From: Opitutales bacterium
GTDB lineage: Bacteria > Verrucomicrobiota > Verrucomicrobiia > Opitutales > Opitutaceae
Assembly: GCA_018700525.1 (NCBI GenBank)
Contig: JABITN010000074.1
Coordinates: 1 to 64,000, forward strand
Length of the DNA stretch: 64,000 nt
Direction of reading: 5' to 3'
The notes beneath the pieces were generated by a model. It was not told the DNA's origin. It did not search any database and was given only the letters and a program-made list of their open reading frames with translations. Below, in pieces: positions 1-7,256 of the stretch. Made by a program: the position numbers and the translations under genes. The first letter of the stretch is position 1. Each line of letters opens with the position of its first letter.

Positions 1-1
1 C

Positions 2-1888
2 TGGGGTGACCTGGGCGTCTTTTATCAAAACGACCGCAAGCAAGGGCGCAAACATGCTACGCCGAAGCTCGATCAGTTTGCCGCAGAGGGGATGCAATTG
101 CGCCAGCACTATTGCCCAGCGCCGGTCTGTGCTCCGTCTCGTGCATCTCTTCTTTCAGGACGACACCAGGGACATGAGCCTATTCGGGATAACCAATTTG
201 ATAAAGCCCTAGCCGACTCCCACAATCTGGGGACCGTTCTCAAACAAGCGGGTTACCGCACCGCCATGGTCGGAAAATACGGCCTGCCTGGAGGGGATCG
301 TGAAAAGTACGATAGGGACCAATGGGTAGCCTATCCCACCCTTCGTGGATTCGACGAATTTTTCGGCTACGTAAAACACCGCGATGGCCACACCCAGTAT
401 CCGGGCGACGACTATCCACGAGGCGACTCGGAGCTACACCGCACAGGCAAACCCGTCTTTCACAACGACCAACGCCTAGATAAGGAATTAGCTGGTTCCT
501 ACACGACGGACTTGTTTACCGCATACGCTAAGAAATGGATCGTAGAACACAGAGGGGCGAATCCCGAGCAACCCTTCTTCATGTATTTGGCGCACAGCAC
601 TCCTCACGCTGCCTTGCACGTTCCGTCCACACCGTACCCGAAAGGTGGAGGCGTAGATGGCGGGGTGCAATGGATCGGCAAAGCCGGAAAAATGATCAAT
701 ACGATCGGGGATACCATCGATTCCTGGGTTCACCCGGACTATGCCAAGCAGGACTGGGCTGAGCAGGAGAAGCGTTTCGCCACCATGGTACGCCGGATTG
801 ACTCTTCGGTCGCTGATGTCATTAAAACTCTGAAGGATCTCGGTATCGATAACAATACGCTGGTCGTATTTACGAGCGACAATGGTCCGCATCGCGAAAG
901 CTACATCGAAGGTCTTACCTACAATGCCAGCTCCTTTGATTCCTTCGGACCATTCCACGGTATCAAGCGGGATGTATTGGAAGGGGGAATACGCATGCCG
1001 ACTCTGGTGCGTTGGCCCGGAAGCATTCCAGCGCAATCCATAAACTCCACCCCTTCCCAATTTCATGACTGGCTACCCACTCTGGCCAACGTATCAGGGT
1101 TAGCGGCGCCTGCCATTTCAGATGGCGTGTCCCTGCTCCCTTTTCTTTCTGGCGAAGGTACAGCTCGTGAGAGTACTGTATATGTTGAGTATCTGAACAG
1201 CCGCAATACCCCCGCTTATGCTGAATTCGACCCACACCACCAGGATCGAGTGCGAAAACAAATGCAGGTTGTATTCGTAGAAGGGTACAAAGGCATCCGT
1301 ACAGGCATTGAAAGCCACGCGGACGATTTCATGATTTTCGATGTGGATAATGACGAACGAGAAAGCATGGATCTTTCAGGAAGCAATGAGTACTTCACCA
1401 AGCTCCAACAGCGAATGAAGGATCGAGTGCTACGAATTCGTCGTCCAAGCGAAAGCGCTCCTCGTCCTTACGATAGTGCTCCCATCCCCGGAATCGACAC
1501 AGATCGAAATACTAAGCGTGTAGGATGGAAAATCTATCAAGGGCCCTTTAACTGGGTTCCTCAAACCTTTGGCCTCGAAGTAGCAAAAGGTGGATCATCA
1601 CTCAATATAGATGTTTCCAAACTGAATATCGAAGAAGGAGGAGCAGCAGAGTTCAAAGGCTTCGTAACAATTGAAGCTTCAGGAGAATACCAATTCAACG
1701 TCGAGTCGGATGGAGGGGCTATTCTTCGTCTGCACGATACGGTAGTAGTCGACAATGAATCGGTTGCAAATGGCATTCGCGCAACTCAAGGAAAGGCGCT
1801 TTTAGAAAAAGGGACCCATCCCTACACCTTGACCTATCTTCGAGGCTCCGAGCATAAAGCAAAACTATCCTTTTCTCATTCGAAGTAA
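2..1888 (+). CDS. Family S1 sulfatase with C-terminal PA14-like domain (5' truncated by window)
   Basis: Extracytoplasmic sulfate ester hydrolase. The reading frame is open from base 2, so the N-terminus, signal peptide and first metal-binding aspartates lie outside the window. The formylglycine signature C-A-P-S-R is present (the Cys codon is at 128-130), followed by the usual LLSGRHQGH stretch. Later landmarks are GKYG, the FTSDNGPH metal site and a GIKRDVLEGGIRMP block, all typical of arylsulfatases. After the sulfatase fold the protein continues for about 110 residues (about 1530-1885) with an ANGIRATQGKALLEKGTHPY-type region that looks like a PA14/lectin-like beta domain. I infer that this tail binds glycan. 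The call as sulfatase is firm; the PA14 call is moderate. Confidence 0.93.
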   Translation, partial: WGDLGVFYQNDRKQGRKHATPKLDQFAAEGMQLRQHYCPAPVCAPSRASLLSGRHQGHEPIRDNQFDKALADSHNLGTVLKQAGYRTAMVGKYGLPGGDREKYDRDQWVAYPTLRGFDEFFGYVKHRDGHTQYPGDDYPRGDSELHRTGKPVFHNDQRLDKELAGSYTTDLFTAYAKKWIVEHRGANPEQPFFMYLAHSTPHAALHVPSTPYPKGGGVDGGVQWIGKAGKMINTIGDTIDSWVHPDYAKQDWAEQEKRFATMVRRIDSSVADVIKTLKDLGIDNNTLVVFTSDNGPHRESYIEGLTYNASSFDSFGPFHGIKRDVLEGGIRMPTLVRWPGSIPAQSINSTPSQFHDWLPTLANVSGLAAPAISDGVSLLPFLSGEGTARESTVYVEYLNSRNTPAYAEFDPHHQDRVRKQMQVVFVEGYKGIRTGIESHADDFMIFDVDNDERESMDLSGSNEYFTKLQQRMKDRVLRIRRPSESAPRPYDSAPIPGIDTDRNTKRVGWKIYQGPFNWVPQTFGLEVAKGGSSLNIDVSKLNIEEGGAAEFKGFVTIEASGEYQFNVESDGGAILRLHDTVVVDNESVANGIRATQGKALLEKGTHPYTLTYLRGSEHKAKLSFSHSK

Positions 1889-2023
1889 ACGGCATCTCCA
1901 ACAAGATTTACGACATTATCTAAGTCTGGGGCAGGAATCGATCGTCTACTGCCAAGGAAATTGTGAGTAGACATTTAGAATTCCACTAAGCACCATAATC
2001 GCAGAATTATCCTACCCCCTAAC

Positions 2024-2039
2024 CCAAATCGGAACCATT
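2024..2039 (+). promoter_or_regulatory. Shared upstream motif, copy 1
   Basis: CCAAATCGGAACCATT lies 65 bases before the esterase start. Near-identical copies precede the next two genes at 3202-3218 and 4359-4374. It is not palindromic. The function is unknown; a common regulator site or a conserved promoter part is possible. Confidence 0.4.
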
Positions 2040-2103
2040 GTACCAAACGAAGATACACATTCATTTCCTACTAAAAACCATATCGTAGTTTCTACCCACG
2101 CGA

Positions 2104-3186
2104 ATGTTTCGATACCTGCTTCCTTTTCTCACCCTCAATCTCGCAATTTCTATCGCCATCGCTCAGGTCTCTCCGGAGATCCTTGAAGATGGCCGGGTTA
2201 CCTTCCGTATCAATGCTCCAAATGCGGACACAGTCACCGTCAAAGGCCAATGGCCCGATGGGCAAACGCCACTAACCAAGGGCGAGAAGGGCCTCTGGGA
2301 GGGCACCACTCCGGAGCCAGTGCCGGCAGGGGTTTGGGAATACGGAATGATGGTCGACAAAATGCGCACCATCGATGCACGCAACCCTGTCATCAAGCCG
2401 CAGCGCTGGCCTAAAACCAGTATCCTGCATATCAAATCGAATCCGCCCGACCACTGGGACTTGCAGAAAATCCCCCATGGTACCTTGCACTCTCATGATT
2501 ACTGGTCCAATTCGCTGAAATCCTGGCGCAAATTGGTTGTGTACACCCCACCTAGCTACCACACGACCAAAAAGCCGCTGCCTACACTTTACTTATCCCA
2601 TGGATTTAGCGACAACCAGGCCTCATGGTCCACCCATGGTAAGGCCCATTCCATTCTAGATTCGCTGATCAATCAGAAAGCAGCAAAGCCGATGTTAATC
2701 GTCATGCCGGATGCGCACCCAGTCGACCCCGAAGCGCGGGTCTACGAAACCTACGGACCCAAGAATACCCAGGCATTCGCCAAGGAAATGGTAAACAATG
2801 TTCTGCCGTTCGTGGAAAAGCTCTACAATGTACAGACCAAACCATCCGGTCGCGCATTTGCCGGCCTGTCAATGGGCGGCGGACATGCGTTTACGATAGC
2901 ATTTCAGCACCACGACATGTTCTCCCAAATCAGCGGATTCAGTTCGGCGCCCCCACCGGTTGAATACATAAAGAAAACCGCTGACGTGGAGCAAATGAAC
3001 AGGAATCTGAAATTGTTTCATGTTATCTGCGGGGACGCCGATTTCCTGCTTGAGCGCAATGAGGAAACCCACGCCGCCATGAACGAACTGGGGATCGATC
3101 ACGAATATGTCATCACCCCAGGAGATAACCATTCATGGCCGGTCTGGCGGGGCTACCTCATCGACCTTCTTCCGAGACTATTTTAA
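2104..3186 (+). CDS. Secreted CE1/esterase-D type carbohydrate esterase with N-terminal E-set domain
   Basis: Predicted secreted serine esterase of 360 aa. A signal peptide ends near residue 20 (IAIA-QV). Residues ~25-110 look like the CBM48/E-set beta domain found before enterochelin-esterase and feruloyl/acetyl-xylan esterase domains. The alpha/beta-hydrolase domain has GLSMGG with the nucleophile S256, an acidic residue in CGDADF (D311 or D313) and H343 in DNHSWPVW, giving a complete catalytic triad. Its place between a sulfatase and an isomerase suggests removal of acyl groups from polysaccharide side chains. The exact substrate cannot be told. A 13-16-base motif at 2024-2039 is shared with the next two genes. 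Confidence 0.85.
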   Translation: MFRYLLPFLTLNLAISIAIAQVSPEILEDGRVTFRINAPNADTVTVKGQWPDGQTPLTKGEKGLWEGTTPEPVPAGVWEYGMMVDKMRTIDARNPVIKPQRWPKTSILHIKSNPPDHWDLQKIPHGTLHSHDYWSNSLKSWRKLVVYTPPSYHTTKKPLPTLYLSHGFSDNQASWSTHGKAHSILDSLINQKAAKPMLIVMPDAHPVDPEARVYETYGPKNTQAFAKEMVNNVLPFVEKLYNVQTKPSGRAFAGLSMGGGHAFTIAFQHHDMFSQISGFSSAPPPVEYIKKTADVEQMNRNLKLFHVICGDADFLLERNEETHAAMNELGIDHEYVITPGDNHSWPVWRGYLIDLLPRLF

Positions 3187-3201
3187 GTTTGCCGCAACCG
3201 A

Positions 3202-3218
3202 TTCAAATCGAAACCATT
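3202..3218 (+). promoter_or_regulatory. Shared upstream motif, copy 2
   Basis: TTCAAATCGAAACCATT lies in the gap before the TIM-barrel gene. It differs from copy 1 at one core base (A for G) and at the flanking left bases. It sits 143 bases from the chosen start at 3361. Confidence 0.35.
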
Positions 3219-3360
3219 GAGCTACAAATATCCATAATCCATATTTGCTTACTCTTTACATTCGTTGCACTTTTTTAAACGCTCTTTTGGGGAAGACGAC
3301 TATTCACTCCAGCAATCTTTAACGCCCCCACTGCTTCCGAACTATTTGCCCGCCAATCTT

Positions 3361-4242
3361 ATGAAACAAAGTATACCTCGTAGAACTGCCATCAAATCCA
3401 TCGCGACCGGCGCCGCCGCATTCGCCGCAACCAATACCATAACCCCTACTGCCACTGGAGCCCATCACAAGAGCCCCCTCAAAGGCAATATCAACCATTC
3501 GGCTTGTAAATGGTGCTACAAAGGCATCGAGCTGGAACCATTCTGCGAAGCGGCCAAGGATATCGGATTGAAGGGCGTAGATCTAATCGCCGTTAAGGAT
3601 TTTCCTACCTTACAAAAGCACGGCCTCGCCTGCTCTATGGTAACCGGAGTCCCCGGCGGAATAAAAACCGGCCTCAACCGCCTCGAGAACCACGATGCCA
3701 TCATCCAGTTCTATGAAGACGTGGGCCCCAAGATGGCGGCCGCCGGCTACAAGAATGTCATCTGCTTCTCAGGGAATCGCGACGGCATGAGTGACCGGGA
3801 AGGTCTCATAAATTGCGCAAAAGGACTTAAGCAAATCGCTCCCATAGCCAAGAAACACGGAATCACGATCGTCATGGAGCTCCTAAACTCCAAGGTGAAC
3901 CACCCAGATTATATGGCCGACCTCACCAAATGGGGTGTCGATCTTTGCGAAGCCACCGGAGCTGAGGAATTCAAATTGCTCTACGATATCTATCACATGC
4001 AAATCATGGAAGGCGATGTCATAGCAACGATCCGAAAATTTCATCCCTACTTTGCTCACTACCACACAGGAGGTGTTCCCGGACGTCACGAAATCGACAA
4101 TACGCAGGAGCTCTATTACCCAGCGATAATGGAAGCCATCGTCGAAACCGGCTATGACGGCTATGTAGCGCAGGAGTTCATCCCTGCTGGCCCAGATCCA
4201 CTCAAGTCTCTCAAAGAAGGCGTACACATCTGCGACGTGTAA
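3361..4242 (+). CDS. Tat-exported sugar phosphate isomerase/hydroxypyruvate isomerase-like TIM barrel
   Basis: A xylose-isomerase-like TIM-barrel protein related to hydroxypyruvate isomerase (Hyi). I start it at 3361 because MKQSIPRRTAIKSIATG is a twin-arginine signal followed by an alanine-rich stretch. An in-frame ATG at 3265 would add 32 residues with no signal character. Family landmarks are KWCYKGIELEPFCEAAKDIG near the N-terminus, VMELLNSKVNHPDYM, LLYDIYHMQIMEGD and the C-terminal GYDGYVAQEF. The conserved Glu/Asp/His/Glu residues of the divalent-metal site are present. In Verrucomicrobia and Planctomycetes such exported isomerases accompany Gfo/Idh proteins like the next gene. The substrate is unknown. 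Confidence 0.85.
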   Translation: MKQSIPRRTAIKSIATGAAAFAATNTITPTATGAHHKSPLKGNINHSACKWCYKGIELEPFCEAAKDIGLKGVDLIAVKDFPTLQKHGLACSMVTGVPGGIKTGLNRLENHDAIIQFYEDVGPKMAAAGYKNVICFSGNRDGMSDREGLINCAKGLKQIAPIAKKHGITIVMELLNSKVNHPDYMADLTKWGVDLCEATGAEEFKLLYDIYHMQIMEGDVIATIRKFHPYFAHYHTGGVPGRHEIDNTQELYYPAIMEAIVETGYDGYVAQEFIPAGPDPLKSLKEGVHICDV

Positions 4243-4358
4243 CTCAAAAACGCGCCAACTACCGGCCCGAGTATTTTCTGGATTCTAGTTTTACTACCTG
4301 GATCTATATTTATTCGTGCCATGATTTAGAGGAACCACTTACTCTATCTTCCAGAGAA

Positions 4359-4374
4359 CCAAATCGGAACCACT
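4359..4374 (+). promoter_or_regulatory. Shared upstream motif, copy 3
   Basis: CCAAATCGGAACCACT lies 93 bases before the Gfo/Idh start. It matches the copy at 2024-2039 at 15 of 16 positions. Confidence 0.4.
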
Positions 4375-4466
4375 CGATTTTCCATCAAAAAACATTTGTC
4401 CCAGAGGGCAAAGTGGATCACTAATGAAAGATGAACCCCATTAAGAAAGTGTCCAATAATCAGCCC

Positions 4467-5909
4467 ATGAAAAAGAGCTCCCGAATTTCGCGGCGCGCGT
4501 TCCTTGGAAAATCAGCGACCACAGCATTTAGTTTCACCGTTTTGCCATCTTATCTGGCATTAGGTAAAAAGGACTCGGCAGGCAATGTGCCGCCCAGTCA
4601 GCGGCTCAATCTTGGCTGCGTCGGTGTCGGCAATCGTGCGAACTCGGTGATCACGAGCATGTGCAAACAAAAGAACGCCATGCCCGTGGCATTTGCTGAC
4701 GTCGACTACTACAATTCCGAACGCGCCGCGCAAACGCTAGCCGCATTCCCCGATGTTCGCAGGTTTGACGATTTTCGCGTGATGCTGGATACGATGGGGG
4801 ATGATATTGATGCCGTCACCGTCGTGACACCCGATCATACGCACTTTGTAATCGCGCTAGAGGCAATGCGTCGCGGAAAGCATGTTTACGTAGAAAAGCC
4901 GCTCACACATACATTCCGAGAATCCGAATTGTTGATACAGGCCGAAAAGAAATACAAGGTCGTTACCCAAATGGGAAACCAAGGCCACACCTCTGGCGGA
5001 GCTAGCCAGTTTCAGCAGCTCGTAAAAGGCGGAGCGATAAAGGACATCAACAAGATCGAAGCTTTCTTCAAACCATTCGAACACCCAGGCATCTGGTTCT
5101 ATGAAAAGGAGCTGCGGATAGAGGAGTACCCCACTGCCGAGAAAGCCCCTTCAAGCCTGAATTGGGATCTCTGGTGTGGGCCTTCTGAGATGAAGCCGTT
5201 CAACAGTTTGTATCACCCGCAGACCTGGCGCGCATTCCATTTATACGGATGCGGGATCTTTGGAGACTGGGGCGCCCACATTCTAGATTTTCCCCATGAC
5301 TATCTGAAGCTTGGCTTGCCTACTCGAGTTGAGAAACTGGAGATGCTGGATCATAACCAGATCATCTTTCCACGGCTCTCCAAACTATCCATGAAGTTTC
5401 CGAAGCGTGGGAAGAACCTGCCGGCAGTCGATCTCACTTGGACCGACGGTTATGGGACGAAACCCGTTGTGGACGAACAATACTGGGACAAAAACGAAGA
5501 CGGAACCAGCGTGCATCCCAATTTGAATGACACAGGTTCCACGTTGCTCCACCGCAAAGATGGCAAGTTAGCCATTTACCGTGCCAGTCACGGGAGTCCA
5601 TCGCGCCTCCTGCCAAAAGTGACGATGAGAGAGTACGCAGAGTACGTGAAGCCGCCAAGAGTAACGCAGAGCCACCAGGAGAGTTTCGTACAGGCTTGCC
5701 TTGGTAATGGGAAAACCACTTCACCGTTTAGCATTTCCGGCGAACTGACCCAGTTGCTGCATCTTGGAGTTACGTGCCAGTATTTGAATGAGAGCTTTGA
5801 CTTCGACCGTAAAAAGAAGCGGATCCGAGGGAACGCCCGAGCCCAGGCAGTCCTCGACGGCCCAGAGCCTCGAAAAGGTTGGACCGATTACTACAAACCA
5901 ATCGCTTAA
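4467..5909 (+). CDS. Tat-exported Gfo/Idh/MocA family oxidoreductase
   Basis: NAD(P)-dependent sugar oxidoreductase family. The start at 4467 gives MKKSSRISRRAFLGKSATTA, a clear Tat signal; an in-frame ATG at 4431 adds 12 residues. The Rossmann motif is GCVGVGNRANSV. The family motif EKPLTHT follows VVTPDHTHFVIALEAMRRGKHVYV. The C-terminal alpha/beta domain contains GIFGDWGAHILD, typical of the GFO_IDH_MocA C-terminal family common in Planctomycetes and Verrucomicrobia. About 480 aa is the usual length of this exported subgroup. It lies with the TIM-barrel isomerase, a common pair in which oxidation to a 3-keto sugar is followed by isomerisation or cleavage. That role is inference. Confidence 0.9.
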   Translation: MKKSSRISRRAFLGKSATTAFSFTVLPSYLALGKKDSAGNVPPSQRLNLGCVGVGNRANSVITSMCKQKNAMPVAFADVDYYNSERAAQTLAAFPDVRRFDDFRVMLDTMGDDIDAVTVVTPDHTHFVIALEAMRRGKHVYVEKPLTHTFRESELLIQAEKKYKVVTQMGNQGHTSGGASQFQQLVKGGAIKDINKIEAFFKPFEHPGIWFYEKELRIEEYPTAEKAPSSLNWDLWCGPSEMKPFNSLYHPQTWRAFHLYGCGIFGDWGAHILDFPHDYLKLGLPTRVEKLEMLDHNQIIFPRLSKLSMKFPKRGKNLPAVDLTWTDGYGTKPVVDEQYWDKNEDGTSVHPNLNDTGSTLLHRKDGKLAIYRASHGSPSRLLPKVTMREYAEYVKPPRVTQSHQESFVQACLGNGKTTSPFSISGELTQLLHLGVTCQYLNESFDFDRKKKRIRGNARAQAVLDGPEPRKGWTDYYKPIA

Positions 5910-5996
5910 AGAACTCGATCAACCGCCACAAAAAGTCGGGATTTGATCCATCAGTTTGCCAAAACGCCCGTTTCCTGCTAGCTATCGAGATCTATC

Positions 5997-7256
5997 ATGG
6001 ATTCTCGTTCTATCGATAGGCGACGGTTCCTCCAAGGTGCCTTTGCCCTACCCCTTCTTCCTTCCCTTCTCAACGCCAAAGAGAAGCGCAAAGCGGCTCC
6101 CAAGCGGCTCGTCTGCGTAGGTACGCAACTCGGTTGGTACAAGCCCGACTTTTTTGCTAGCAACCCTAATGCTAGACTCATCAAGCCTTTCGACACCGTG
6201 GGTGTAGGCGACCAGCTCACCACGATCGCGGGACTCGATCACGCCGGGCCAACCGGGAATGGACACGCATTGGTATACACCCTCTTCACCGGACAGGTTC
6301 CGGGAAGTATTTCATTGGACCAGTACGTTGCGCCAAAACTCGGGGTCGAGACACGCTACGAGTCGCTTCAACTGTGCGCCGGCGAACTGAGAAACAACTC
6401 TCCCATGTCCCTCAACGCCAACGGCATTCCCTTGCCACCTATCATTCGACCGAGCGTGGTTTTCGCGAAAATCTTTGGGAACAAGGCGGCGGACCTAGAA
6501 CATCAGCAGTACATCCTCGACTCCGGACGCAGCATTCTCGATCAGGTGACCGGCGACGCCAAACACTTGAGCAACCAGATCAACCACGAGGACCGTGACA
6601 AGCTCGATGAATACTTCACCAGCGTTCGTGACGTGGAGCGGAAGCTCGAACGCCGCCGCGATTGGCTCGACAAACCGTTCGCTCCCCGGGAGCCGGGATT
6701 TTCGCTACCACCCGAAGAGGACGTTGCGGAGTCCATGATGCTCATCAACGAAGACCTGATGTGGGATCTGATGGCTCTAGCGATCAAGAACGATACCTGC
6801 CGGGTTTTCTCCCTGACCATTCCCCTCGGAGGCGCGGCATTGATGCTCAACGGTTCCCTGATGCCCTCCAGCTATCACAATTTATCTCATCATGGCATGA
6901 AGCAGGAGAAGGTCGACCCACTCGTGGCGATCGAGACCGAGCACATGAAAGGGGCGGCCCGCTTCATGCAAGCCTTGAAAGAAACATCCGATACCGACGG
7001 TGGTAACATGCTAGACAATACGACGCTGCTCCTCGGCAGCGCCATGGCGGATGCATCGAAGCACCGCCGTGTAGACTACCCGTTGATGATTGCTGGCGGC
7101 GGCTATAAGCACCAACGCCACCTCGACTGCGGCGAAGGACTCACCTATAAAAACGAGATGGCCTGCGACCTCTATGTGAGTGTCCTACAGCACCTGGGAT
7201 TCGAACGCGATTCTTTCGCAACGAGCAAATCGAACCTCAACGGAGCATTACTGTGA
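5997..7256 (+). CDS. DUF1552 domain protein, Tat-exported
   Basis: A DUF1552 family protein of 419 aa. The N-terminus MDSRSIDRRRFLQGAFALPLLPSLL is a twin-arginine signal. The body has GLDHAGPTGNGHALVYTLFTG, LDQYVAPKLG and SVRDVERKLERR, characteristic of the DUF1552 proteins encoded next to cytochrome-containing DUF1592/DUF1588 genes. The late part, LGGAALMLNGSLMPSSYHNLSHHG and GSAMADASKHRRVDYPLMIAGGG, recalls alkaline-phosphatase-like DUF1501 relatives. Its stop codon overlaps the GTG start of the next gene (GTGA, 7253-7256), so the pair is probably translationally coupled. The biochemical function of the family is not established. Confidence 0.88.
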   Translation: MDSRSIDRRRFLQGAFALPLLPSLLNAKEKRKAAPKRLVCVGTQLGWYKPDFFASNPNARLIKPFDTVGVGDQLTTIAGLDHAGPTGNGHALVYTLFTGQVPGSISLDQYVAPKLGVETRYESLQLCAGELRNNSPMSLNANGIPLPPIIRPSVVFAKIFGNKAADLEHQQYILDSGRSILDQVTGDAKHLSNQINHEDRDKLDEYFTSVRDVERKLERRRDWLDKPFAPREPGFSLPPEEDVAESMMLINEDLMWDLMALAIKNDTCRVFSLTIPLGGAALMLNGSLMPSSYHNLSHHGMKQEKVDPLVAIETEHMKGAARFMQALKETSDTDGGNMLDNTTLLLGSAMADASKHRRVDYPLMIAGGGYKHQRHLDCGEGLTYKNEMACDLYVSVLQHLGFERDSFATSKSNLNGALL

